This document shows positions 1 to 9,066 of a DNA stretch of 64,000 nucleotides, piece after piece. The translations under genes were made by a program, and so were the position numbers. Positions within the stretch are counted from its first letter, which is position 1. The number at the start of each line of letters is the position of its first letter. This DNA is from Craspedostauros australis (lineage: Eukaryota; Bacillariophyta; Bacillariophyceae; Mastogloiales; Achnanthaceae), in contig JAMXDE010000008.1 of NCBI GenBank assembly GCA_026770025.1, positions 2,294,001 to 2,358,000 of the forward strand, written 5' to 3'. The notes beneath the pieces were generated by a model. That model saw only the letters and a list, made by a program, of their open reading frames with translations. It was not told the DNA's origin and ran no database searches.

Positions 1-149
1 CATGCGCCCTCGAACTTGGGGGCCTTGGCGAATGGGGAGCGCCCCTTGTTGTTGTTGTAGTTGTAGTTGTAGTTGTAGTTGTAGTTGTAGTTGTTGTTGC
101 CGCCTTCACCTTTTGGCTTGATCGGCTTGGTCTTGATGTTGTCGCTCAT
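1..149 (-). CDS. Gag N-terminus of a copia-type retrotransposon (partial, runs off the window)
   Basis: The frame opens with ATG at 149-147 on the minus strand and stays open to the window edge, giving 49 residues. It starts MSDNIKTKPIKPKGEGG, passes through an Asn/Tyr-alternating tract encoded by a (gtagtt)n microsatellite at about 50-98, and ends with a KFEGA-like segment. A basic, Asn-rich leader followed by a KFEG motif is how many copia Gag proteins of diatoms begin; that is family knowledge. A complete LTR lies 33 nt upstream on the same strand (183-470), the expected place for a Gag start. The rest of the element lies left of the window. The LTR and primer-site context supports the call more than the short peptide does. 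Confidence 0.65.
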   Translation of the reverse strand, partial: MSDNIKTKPIKPKGEGGNNNYNYNYNYNYNYNNNKGRSPFAKAPKFEGA

Positions 150-160
150 CATTACAATGA

Positions 161-182
161 AGCAGCAATCCAGTTTAAAATA
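161..182 (-). other. Primer-binding-site position of the left-edge element, complementary to its own LTR
   Basis: On the minus strand the bases directly after the LTR 3' end (LTR terminus at 183) read TATTTTAAACTGGATT. This is not a TGG-initial tRNA 3'-end complement, and I could not fold it into a tRNA anticodon arm. It is instead the perfect reverse complement of LTR bases at 280-296 (16 nt, 17 counting the last LTR base). A further GCTGC/GCAGC match follows after a 4-nt bulge. By position it should be the minus-strand primer site. Confidence 0.6.
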
Positions 183-470
183 TGTTGAGACAATGACTCC
201 TACACCGGCCTCTACCTGGCGATGCACCAATGGGCAAACCAGATGAGGAGCGATGAGATTGTTGTTGTGGTGTAATCAGATATTTTAAACTGGATTTATG
301 GCTGCTTGTTGTTGATGTCCAGTTTGTTGTTGTTTTTCTTGTGTTTGCTTGCTTGGTGCTGGTGGTGGCTGCCAGCCATTGAGTTGCAACGATGAATGAT
401 GTCATTGGCATTTCCTGGTTTCTTTGGTTTCGTGCCATCTGTCGTCACAATTTGGGCATCTGCTCCAACA
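183..470 (-). repeat. 5' LTR of the left-edge copia element (288 bp)
   Basis: On the minus strand it starts TGTTGGAGCAG at 470 and ends GTCTCAACA at 183, the usual TG...CA termini with a TGTTG/CAACA inverted end. A 289-bp copy lies at 7865-8153 with about eight differences by eye, six of them clustered in the first 45 bp (plus-strand order). The Gag start follows at 149. The outer flank at 471-475 reads ggggc. The segment at 280-296 is complementary to the sequence just outside the LTR at 167-183. Confidence 0.8.
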
Positions 471-835
471 GGGGCACTGACTCAAGCATGCGAACAAAGG
501 TCTGGCATCCATGACATCTTCGAAAATGGGAGCTCACAGGTGTTCGCACTTTTCAATCACACGCAGATGGGCGCGACCAAAAGAGAGTTCCGTCTCATGG
601 CTCCTGCTTCGATGGTGTAAAAATCTGCGTCGCAGAGTACCGATGGTGGCGAAGGAGGTCGCACTCTCATTGGGAATTGCTTCTCCGTCTTGGTGTCAAC
701 GATTGCCAGAGATTGTCACTTCCGATGTGGCACCGAAGCATCGAACAGAATCGAACACCATCAGTCAGATTCCAAGATAACCACGGAGAGTACTTCAACC
801 CATGCAAGCGCAACGTGCCAAGTTCACGACGACGG

Positions 836-1266
836 AACTTCATCGGGTGCTTCTGGAAGCTGCAAGCCATCATTTGTTCTGCAACAACTCAACACAGCAT
901 TACGAGGACACGCTCGAGCTGGATGACATCTGCTGCGATCTTCTGCGTGTCCAAACTCCAGGGTGCGACCACGTCTCGAAAGTACCATGCAACGTGATGC
1001 GAAGGTGACTCTTTCGGAGAGCTTTACTTCTGATCCATCGTCGGGAAGCTGTCGAAGAGCAGTGGAGCAGTTGTCAGAAGTCTTTGGGCGACCCGCCCAG
1101 TGATGAGACTAGTACTTCATCGAACGCTTCTGGAAACCTCGCTGCACCCCAAGATTCTGCATCAACGCAGCACTGTGTTGCAAACTCGGAGCATGTGCGA
1201 TCTGATGCGATCTTGTGCGTGTTTGAATTGGCGTGCGACCATGTCTTGAAGGTGTACTGGAATGCA
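836..1266 (+). repeat. Degenerate direct duplication upstream of the VWA/kinase gene
   Basis: The stretch 836-990 can be aligned with 1111-1266 (offset about 275 bp). Shared landmarks are acttcatcg, gcttctgga, tgcgatctt.tgcgtgt, gtgcgacca.gtct.gaa and gtac.atgcaac. The copies are strongly diverged and neither keeps a convincing reading frame. This fills most of the 476-1424 gap; I see no other gene or RNA there. It may be an old tandem duplication of promoter or exon material. Confidence 0.45.
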
Positions 1267-1424
1267 ACAGGAGTGCAGCAACGTGCTCCACACATTCTCC
1301 AACCATGCTCTCACAAATCCCAAACTCAAACAAGTTGTGGAGCTGGGAAAGCCACAAGCTCACATCCTCAAGCAAACATAATTCTCATTCAGCTCTTGAC
1401 AAACAATTCGAAAACGTAAGTACG

Positions 1425-3386
1425 ATGCCGCCAAAAAAGAATGAACAGTTCATGAGTCTCAGCGGTGGTGGAGTCGTTCTCGAGGAGATCGAAGAGGAGG
1501 AAGAGGATGCAAGTGATGATGAGGAGGATATCCGACAACAGATCAGCGACGAGAAGAAGAAGGGGGCCAAAGCAAGAGTGGACCTCGATGAAAGCATCAA
1601 GGCAGCCCAAAAGCTGATGGAGGAATGTAAGTCAGACACAACCAACAATCTACCTACTGAACTACTTTCTCAATGCAACACTGAGATCAGCAATTGCAGT
1701 GAACAACTCGACAATGCCACCAAATCCCGCGAGGAACTTGCCGCAAAGTTGCGTCGATGCCGACTGAAGCGTCGCATGAGAGAATCTAGTATCAAGGACG
1801 TGCTGGGCAAACTCGATGCTGTGGAGAACGAAATTGATCTCGTGTTCATCATGGACGCTACTGGTTCAATGGGGCCATACATCGACGGTGCCAAGCAGAC
1901 CATCCGCAAGATTGTCGAGAAGATCAAGGCTGATGGAAAGGGGAAGGATCTACGGTTGGGGTTCGTGGCCTACCGAGAGATTTACAATGGATCTGATCGA
2001 TATCAAGTACTTGATTTCGTGGATGAAGTCAGTGTCTTCGAACGCTTCCTGGAGGGAGTCAAGCCCATTGGCAACTACGACATTGCAGAAGACATGGCAG
2101 TTGGCATCCAAAAGGCCAATGGGCTCTCCTGGATGCACCCCACCAGAGTCGCCTTCATTGTTGGCGATTGTGCATGTCATGGAACCGAATTCCACGATTA
2201 CAGTAAGTCTGACGACAACTACCCGACCGGCACTCCAGGCATCAACATCGTCTCGGAGCTATCCAAACTCAGGACCAATCCATCGGGTGGAACCATGACC
2301 GTCTTCTTTGGTCGCATCACCAGCCTAACGGACAAGATGATTGAGCGGTTTGCGTCCGTCCACAACATTGATCTCGAGGTTGTGGACTTCTCTTCTCCCG
2401 AAATGGTTGAGAAAGTCGTGGTCAAGAGCGTCCGCCACTCTGTCTTCAACTCGGTGTCGTTGATCGACTCTCAGAGCAAGTCAGTGGAGTACGAAGCAGA
2501 CAGAGGGAAGATGAAGAAGGCCAAGATGAAACCATACACAATCTCCAAAGAATTTCCAACGCACCTTGGATGGAAAGCAACAGTGCCTGTCAACGTGTAC
2601 TGCAACACCCGCAGCATCTCCGTCCAGTCTTTGCAAACGCCTCTCTCGGTCAACAAGTTGGCCGAAACCTACACTTCTCGGTCCGCTTTCGTGAAACGCG
2701 CCAACCTCGAGCTCCAGCTCCAACTGGCGAAATCCCCGTTTGCTGAGGGGTCATGCCGCATTGCATTCCATGCAAGGCTGGCGCGTTGCGTTGCCGAACT
2801 CAACCTCAACAAGAACGCCATGGTGCTCAAGACCAACAAGCACCATGGGCCAGGAATCAACGATAGACAACGATACTTCCAGCAGATGGAGGTATCATCC
2901 ATCGCGTGCTTCCTTGCCAACGAATACAACAAGTCAGCCCTCCGTCCTTCGCATTGTGCCAAGATCAAGGTTCTGCAAGCGTGCGTGGTGGAGGAGGTCA
3001 GCGACGAAAATGAAGCAGACGGAAACCGTTTCTACTGCGGTGAAGACGTGCTGCCAACCACCGGAACGCCATTCACCAAGTACTGCAGCAACACGGGAGC
3101 CTGGAATCCCGATCACATCGATGAGTCGCTCCTTCGCTTCGTGGAGTTCTCGTACGTCTTCTCCAAGAAGTACTTGATCGTGGCGGATCTTCAAGGTGTC
3201 AAGGCCAATGGCAAGTACTACTTGACCGACCCTGCGATCTTGTGCACGGACATGAGACGCTTCGGCTGCACCAATCTGTGCACACCAGGAATCAAGCGTC
3301 ACTTGGCATCAGTTCGAGACAAGCTCAAGATGTTCAAGAAGAAAGCTGGAAGCTCGGTCTCATGTGGCTGTTGGAGGCAAGGGTAA
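1425..3386 (+). CDS. VWA domain plus alpha-kinase domain protein (VwkA/MHCK-like)
   Basis: The product is 653 aa, starting at MPPKKNEQF. The same frame is open upstream, but that part looks non-coding. An acidic, coiled N-terminus (residues 1-130) precedes a VWA domain (about 136-310) with the MIDAS motif FIMDATGSMG. An atypical alpha-kinase domain follows (about 375-640). It shows PFAEGSCRIAFHA, a VLK that could be the ATP-binding lysine, FLANEYN, the VVDLQG-like VADLQGV, LTDPAIL, and a terminal loop FGCTNLCTPGI. The canonical loop is GxGNLG, so two glycines are replaced, and the usual C-terminal H-x-CN-x2-C zinc ligands are not visible. VWA/alpha-kinase fusions such as Dictyostelium VwkA phosphorylate Ser/Thr in helical contexts and act on cytoskeleton or contractile vacuole; the function here is inferred. 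The domain calls are firm and activity is uncertain. Confidence 0.82.
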   Translation: MPPKKNEQFMSLSGGGVVLEEIEEEEEDASDDEEDIRQQISDEKKKGAKARVDLDESIKAAQKLMEECKSDTTNNLPTELLSQCNTEISNCSEQLDNATKSREELAAKLRRCRLKRRMRESSIKDVLGKLDAVENEIDLVFIMDATGSMGPYIDGAKQTIRKIVEKIKADGKGKDLRLGFVAYREIYNGSDRYQVLDFVDEVSVFERFLEGVKPIGNYDIAEDMAVGIQKANGLSWMHPTRVAFIVGDCACHGTEFHDYSKSDDNYPTGTPGINIVSELSKLRTNPSGGTMTVFFGRITSLTDKMIERFASVHNIDLEVVDFSSPEMVEKVVVKSVRHSVFNSVSLIDSQSKSVEYEADRGKMKKAKMKPYTISKEFPTHLGWKATVPVNVYCNTRSISVQSLQTPLSVNKLAETYTSRSAFVKRANLELQLQLAKSPFAEGSCRIAFHARLARCVAELNLNKNAMVLKTNKHHGPGINDRQRYFQQMEVSSIACFLANEYNKSALRPSHCAKIKVLQACVVEEVSDENEADGNRFYCGEDVLPTTGTPFTKYCSNTGAWNPDHIDESLLRFVEFSYVFSKKYLIVADLQGVKANGKYYLTDPAILCTDMRRFGCTNLCTPGIKRHLASVRDKLKMFKKKAGSSVSCGCWRQG

Positions 3387-3923
3387 AGCCTACAGGGCAC
3401 ATCTCTGATGCAATCCTTGAGTCGTTGTCAAGATTTTCAATTCGAAAGAGTGAGGCACTTCTGTCTGTTCCAAGTGCAGAAGAGAAGGGCAGGCGCATGG
3501 TGCTCATCATACTTGTACAGCATCTAACGGCATCCGACGAAGCTGCTATCTCCATTCACAACACAAGAGAACACGTTGGTGGCACACCCCTTATGACATC
3601 CAACACTTCACCACATACATTACATGACTATTATACATGACGACATGATGTCAATACACATGATGGAAAAGGCGATGTCTCTTAGTTCGCCTTCCATGCC
3701 CACCATAACGATTATACACACCGTACACATACTTAGTACACCGATAATCAACCAGCCAATCAACGAAATAGCTTCTATTCAACAGAGTACATGGAGAGCA
3801 ACTACGATTGAGTCAAACGAACCAGCCTTGCTTGCACAAATGCGCATGTAGGTGTGGTCATCCATCCACTCTACTATAGTGACACGCGCAACGTCGCGAT
3901 CCACCGTCGTCCAACACCCTGCC
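3387..3923. other. Intergenic, between convergent genes
   Basis: Holds the 3' ends of the VWA/kinase gene and of the secreted-protein gene on the other strand. I see no convincing coding sequence, RNA gene or repeat. Confidence 0.6.
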
Positions 3924-4781
3924 TCACAGCTCGTCGTAGTCCATGGATTTCATGAACAGCGTCACCCTCTCTTGCAGCGCATGCATGGACGGGCTCGTTA
4001 ATCGCTCCACGAACATCCCATCTGCACTGAGCAGATACATCGTCACCCGATCCAGATTGAGGTTCGATTGCACATGCTGCATTGTTCCATCCGCCCGCGT
4101 TAGAACGGATGCCGTTCCCGATGTTGGATTGACGTCGAGCAGGTACCGAATCATGGCGTTTCTCGTGGCATCGTTGATCTCTTGCAGCACGTGCACATGT
4201 GGTGGATCGTGCAGCACGAGGTGGATACCGCCCTCCACTCCGACGTCGACGGGCAGAAGGACGATCTCGAGGCTCGGTCGAAAGCTGGAATGCAGATGCT
4301 CCAACAGCTCGTAGTAGTATGCCGCCATGCCGGGGATGAGGGGAACGATCGCGACAATGACGACGTATCCTTCCAGATCCTCCATCTGCATGAGTTTTGA
4401 GTTTGTGGGACGTTGCAGTCGGACCGACGGCAGGTCGTAGAAGGCGGATGCATCGGAGGCCTTGCCATTCATGCGCGGCTGTTCCAATTGTTGCGTGCAT
4501 GTCGCTGCGCATTCCACGAAGATGTTGGCGAAGATGTCCGACCAGCACACATCGATGATGTCCGCACAATCGTCACGTGTGTCCTTGTCGAATGTGCCGA
4601 ACGGCGAAGAGCGGATGGAGTCCACGAACTTCTGCAGTTCGGACTTGGGCTTTGTTGGTAATGTTGGTGGTGCCTCGTTGGATGCGCCCTTCGCTTCATC
4701 CGTTGTCGGAGCGCAGGATACCAACGACACCAGGTGCATCAGTGCGCAGAAAAGGATGATGGTATGCAGCGAAGAGCACAT
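3924..4781 (-). CDS. Secreted protein with a C-terminal thioredoxin-fold-like domain
   Basis: The product is 285 aa from ATG at 4781-4779. This start was chosen because it opens a clear signal peptide (MCSSLHTIILFCALMHLVSLVSCA); upstream in-frame codons look like leader. A Cys-containing segment (DDCADIIDVCWSDIFANIFVE, about residues 65-90) follows. The domain from about residue 130 contains LEGYVVIVAIVPLIPGMAA followed by a helix and the strand LEIVLLPVDVG. This recalls the strand-loop-helix start of glutathione-peroxidase or thioredoxin folds, but the redox cysteine is absent. The later segment ASVLTRADGTMQHVQSNLN could be a beta hairpin. The fold call is inference from pattern only. The product probably enters the secretory pathway. 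It is transcribed divergently from the DOT1 gene. Confidence 0.6.
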   Translation of the reverse strand: MCSSLHTIILFCALMHLVSLVSCAPTTDEAKGASNEAPPTLPTKPKSELQKFVDSIRSSPFGTFDKDTRDDCADIIDVCWSDIFANIFVECAATCTQQLEQPRMNGKASDASAFYDLPSVRLQRPTNSKLMQMEDLEGYVVIVAIVPLIPGMAAYYYELLEHLHSSFRPSLEIVLLPVDVGVEGGIHLVLHDPPHVHVLQEINDATRNAMIRYLLDVNPTSGTASVLTRADGTMQHVQSNLNLDRVTMYLLSADGMFVERLTSPSMHALQERVTLFMKSMDYDEL

Positions 4782-5663
4782 CGCGTCAAAGTGGAGTACT
4801 GGTACTATACTGCGATGTTTGTGTATGGCACGAGTGTTGGGGAGAGAATTGATGTTGGCGTGTTGGTGTGGACAACTCCAGAGAGTTGGTTGGTTGTGCG
4901 CCTTTGGAGGTCTCGCTGTGTTTCGCACTGTCACTCCTGCTTCCGTCCATGACTGCTGCCGAGGCCCATGCCCATGATGGCTACGGGCTATTCCGATTGC
5001 TTCCTCCGTGAATGGTCGCTGTTGTGAATGGTCGCCATTGAAGATCGCTGTTGATGTCATCCTCCCTTCCTTGTTTGTGACAATCCGAAAGTCACCAAAA
5101 CAGAGAGGACAACAGGTCGAAATGACTCTGTGCAACACGTTCAGCATCTCTTTGTTCTTCACGGTTGTGTTGCCGTTGGTTGTCATGGTTGGCAGGCTCG
5201 TTTCTCGCGTCACGTTCCTTCTTCAGACACGATTGACCATCGAAATGAATTGCCAAATAAATACAATTAGCGTCGGAGAGTTCGGGGTTTGAAATTTGAA
5301 TTTGCTTTTTGGGACAAGATCGTTACAACACATCTCTGGCAACAGGAAAACAGACATCATCTCAATTCTCTCGCACATCCACCACCACCATTGCCATCGC
5401 CGCCACTGCCACCACCACCGCTCGACAACAACAAGAACAATGAAAACAACGCCAAGAACAACACGAGCAGCCCTGTGTGGAGCATCACTCTCACCACCTT
5501 CGCCGCCGCAACCATACCTCATAGTCAACGAATCTGGAGCACCAGCTGTACCCATACCCAATCACTTCGCAAGGCTGCATCATCTTTCCGCGACACCAAA
5601 GCACTCCGTTCCCCGACTCTTCTCTGCGCTAACCATCTCTCCGTCACTTTCCACTCTCCGTCA
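4782..5663. other. Shared 5' region of two divergent genes
   Basis: Lies between the secreted-protein gene (minus) and the DOT1-like gene (plus). An open frame precedes the DOT1 start codon without another ATG, and a ccaccaccg-rich tract sits at 5380-5425. No separate gene is supported. The promoters of both genes must lie here. Confidence 0.5.
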
Positions 5664-7183
5664 ATGGTAACCATGGTCCAACGAATTGCCAAGCGCCAAT
5701 CCAACTTGGACTCCATCTCGGAGACCAAGCAACTCATCACGAACGATGATGCGATGAAGAATGTCATGACATCAGATGCCGTCCCGAAGATCTCACCAAC
5801 GGCGACCGATACCGCAGGCAACGGAGGCTTCATCATCACGCCATCCAGTTCTACATCCAGCCCCAACTCGAGCGACAGCGACGACGACACGGGTGGCCAT
5901 GATGCAACGGTGACACGAGCGCGCAGATCACTGTTCGTCCCCGTTCGAAAGGCCGTCCCAAGCTCGGCGAAGGAGGACGAAGCAGCTGCATCCAGGAAGC
6001 CCCGCCAACACCAAAGGGAGCCAAGACCGAAGCCCAGACTCCAGGTTCCTCCGTCATCACACCAGACCGCAGAAGTAAGCGCAAGCTGTGGCTCGATCCG
6101 GACGACGATGATGCCAGCGCAGACGCCACGCAGCCCGCACCGAAGCGCCGTCTGCTGTTCGGATGCATGGCCAAGTCGACCTACTGCCAACCAAATGTCA
6201 AGAGCGTCTACTCCATCGTCAAGAAGCTGACGGGTGCCATCGGTGGCAACGGATACTCTGGGCCCATCTACGGTGAGCTCACCATGGCATCCATGCAAAA
6301 AATGATCAATCACATGATGGAGTACGCCGAGCTCGACTCCTCCAGCCGTTTCCTCGACGTCGGCAGCGGCATCGGCAAGCCCAACCTGCACGTCGCGCAG
6401 TATCCCGGAGTCGAATTCAGCTGCGGTGCGGAACTGGAACACGTGCGCTGGAATTTGGGCATGGTCTGCCTCAAGGCTATCCTGAATCGCGCCATGGATC
6501 AGCGTGACGATCCGGATTTCGACCGATTGACCGACGAAGAGATCGTCAAGGGCAACACCACATTCCTACATCGCAACATCATGGAGGCCAATTCCTTCGA
6601 TCTCTTCACGCACGTGTACATGTTCAGCATTGGAAAGTCGACGTGTGCGCAGCTTTTGTGGGTTGATTATGTGTGTGATCTGCATGTGGCATGGTAGTGT
6701 CACACTCACTCACCCACTCACTCACTCGACGCATCATCCATAACAACAAAACAAACAACAATACAAATAGGCTTCCCACCGGACCTATGGGATCACCTTT
6801 CGAACATGTGGAACACGAGCTCCGCCAAGTACCTCGTCTGCTACTTGAATCCACGCGATCTCATCGAAACCTACGACTTCGACGTCGAGATGGTGTCCCG
6901 CATGCCAACTTCCATGCATGGCTCGAAGGAGGGGCATCTGGGATACGTCTACAAGGGCGTCCATGCGAGGGAAGCAGGCAACAAATCCCACGGCCGTCGA
7001 CGTGCCAACGCAAACAGCAACAGTGGCAACCGACGAGTCAAGTGCGACCCCATCTTCCAAGAGGCCTACGACCTGGTCTGCGATGGTTTGGAGCCTTTGC
7101 ACAAGGCAGTGGCACTGCAAACCAACTCGACCATGAACTCGGGCCGCAGGACTCGTTTGCGCGGAATGAAGCTGACGCGATGA
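5664..7183 (+). CDS. DOT1-like histone H3K79 methyltransferase, one intron, one frame break
   Basis: Proposed exons are 5664-6644 and 6771-7183. The start MVTMVQRIAKRQ is the first ATG of the open frame. The N-terminal 110 residues are Ser/Asp-rich and disordered. The frame then changes between about 5903 and 6070. The most economical cause is one missing C in the CCCC run at 6000-6003; adding one base makes the spliced length exactly divisible by three (464 aa). The catalytic domain follows: GPIYGELT, the SAM-binding FLDVGSGIGKPNL, CGAELE, and after the intron FPPDLWDHLSNMW and KYLVCYLNPRDLI. DOT1 enzymes methylate nucleosomal H3 on a globular-domain lysine. The acceptor at 6770 (acaaatag) is clear. 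The donor is less so; GTGCGC at 6645 is the only nearby canonical choice that keeps phase. The basic C-terminus (KSHGRRR, GRRTRLRG) may bind DNA. Confidence 0.75.
6645..6770 (+). other. Intron of the DOT1-like gene
   Basis: About 126 bp with repeated cactcact and caacaa. It is required because the frame upstream closes soon after 6644, while the DOT1 motif FPPDLW resumes at 6773 in another frame. The donor choice is uncertain by a few bases. Confidence 0.6.
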
Positions 7184-7864
7184 ACGCGATTGATCCGGGC
7201 GCTCATTTGGGAGAGATGAGAGAGAGGAGAAATGCACCCATTGCAGTGTAGGTGCACGAGCATGTCACCAGGCCGCGCCGTGCGTAAGTGTTGGACGATG
7301 TCGCGATGACAGTGGGTGTGACGACGGCAGCAATCATGGCTGTGATCTGTGAAGGATAGTGCAATAGAACCGCAAAAGGGAATCATATGTACATCAGTGC
7401 AAGGTGCACCATAACACACACAGCAACACAGCAGGCTGCAGCATGACGACACATGGGACGTAGCAAGCGGCATCGGCCACAATGCGGAGACTGCTACGCT
7501 GCAAACCTAACTCGCTTTCTGCTCTCGCACTGTAAGATGGCATGTTGTTTGTATGAGTAGTAGTATGCAATCAATTCGAGCGACACTGGATTGAAGAGAG
7601 AGAGAGAGAGAACTTCGACTTGATTCTCTTGTCTTCCCTTCCGAACGTGTTGGCTCTCCCGGGTGAGTATGGCCGCCTGTGCCGTTCCATTTTTCGCGCA
7701 TCACACGCATTCGGACGATCCAGCCATACCCAACCACAAAATACCTCCTCGCACGACGTCCACCAACCGCCGGCCCTGGATTGAGACGACCTCTCTGAGG
7801 TCTCCTCGTATCTCCGCTTGTGCAAACACCAATGCCTGGAGTGGGATTCAGGGTTGATTGGGGC
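7184..7864. other. Intergenic with a (GA)n tract
   Basis: Follows the DOT1 stop codon. A gagaga run lies at about 7595-7612. No coding or RNA gene is recognised. The last five bases, 7860-7864, are ggggc, the same as those next to the left LTR at 471-475. Confidence 0.5.
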
Positions 7865-8153
7865 TGTTGAGACCATGACTCCTACACCGTCCTCTACCCG
7901 GCAATGAACCGATGGGCAAACCAGATGAGGAGCGATGAGATTGTTGTTGTGGTGTAATCAGATATTTTAAACTGGATTTATGGCTGCTTGTTGTTGATGT
8001 CCAGTTTGTTGTTGTTTTTCTTGTGTTTGCTTGCTTGGTGCTGGTGGTGGCTGCCAGCCGTTGAGTTGCAACGATGAATGATGTCATTGGCATTTCCTGG
8101 TTTCTTTGGTTTCGTGCCATCTGTCGTCACAAATTTGGGCATCTGCTCCAACA
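7865..8153 (-). repeat. 3' LTR of a truncated copia element (same family as 183-470)
   Basis: 289 bp and TG...CA on the minus strand, about 97 % like the copy at 183-470. On the minus strand it is preceded by a purine run GAAGGAG (polypurine tract) and by the end of a pol frame (8273-8189), so it is a 3' LTR. The internal segment complementary to the primer site is conserved here too (about 7962-7978). Confidence 0.75.
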
Positions 8154-8273
8154 CACTCCTTCGGTCCAAGCAGAGCTTGCTTGTATGTCTATGTCTTACC
8201 TTTGCTGGGACCGCTGATTTTTCGGTTGAGGATGATGTCGTGGAACTTGCGGAACCTTGTCCCCTGCAGTGGC
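8154..8273 (-). pseudogene. Truncated C-terminus of copia Pol (RNase H tail)
   Basis: Minus strand from 8273 reads PLQGTRFRKFHDIILNRK and ends with TAG at 8191-8189. The phrase (TK)PLQG.x.F.x.F is the typical last segment of copia RNase H in many lineages. Everything upstream is lost, because the 5' LTR of element 1 begins at 8274. The missing part is not found on the far side of element 1 (16143 onward), so this is more than a clean insertion. Confidence 0.6.
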
Positions 8274-9066
8274 TGCCGAGATGTACATGTGAGTATATGT
8301 CAAGATGTACGTGTATATGTGCATCGTTCACCCGCTATTCTCTCATACGTACTTGGACGGTATAACTACACTCGTGTAGATAGTATGTTGTGATTCGTCA
8401 GAATTACAGTGGAAATGGAACACACGAAAAGGAGCAAGATTTCTGGAGGAAATTTGCAATCGACGATTTCTGAGAGAATTGGAAGATCGTCCGTCCATCC
8501 ATCAATGGTACCAAGAGAATCTCGAGGTACTTCCCAACTAAACCTCAGATGACGATATCATCTGACAGACTCCTGCATCACCAATGGAACGTGACATCTG
8601 GAGAGCAGAAGGACACCTACTGACGTCGACAGGATGTCAACATGTCACCACGTCGACATCTGTCTCCAAGTCAGAGCAGGAGGCGAAGATCCGATGACCG
8701 AAGGGCATCAGCATCATGGATACAGAAGGTGAACTTCAAATGGCGAGTACTCACGGAGTAGGAACCAGTACTGAATGAACGGAGTGTCGAATACGGAGTA
8801 CGTATCGAACACGGAGTATCGTGTGCGACGAGCACACGATGTTGAGAGATAGAGAATACGAAGAGTGGCGAGAGAGGATCTCGCGTACCGACTCATAGTC
8901 GGAGACTGAATCTACGAAACAGACAAACGTGCCAAGAGCATCGGGCAAGAGAACGGGCGTACACTGAGAGGATCGGAGTAGCCAAGAAATGAAATAGCAA
9001 ACAGACGACTATCAACCAACACCATCTTCCACGATCGTAGGTTACCGTGAGCGGAATTTGCCAACA
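8274..9066 (+). repeat. 5' LTR of element 1 (793 bp)
   Basis: Begins TGCCGAGATGTAC and ends TTGCCAACA. The first 50 bp contain two imperfect copies of gtcgagatgtac...gtatat. The next bases are cgtttataaacg, a 12-bp perfect palindrome where a primer site would be; I could not assign a tRNA. Confidence 0.85.

Noticed and set aside
1416-1421. GTAAGT as a splice donor just before the VWA/kinase start
   Set aside because: No matching acceptor was found downstream before coding sequence, and the gene reads without it. A 5' leader intron cannot be excluded.
4056-4076. B-box-like GGTTCGATTGC suggesting a tRNA
   Set aside because: Lies inside the secreted-protein gene; no A box or cloverleaf could be formed.
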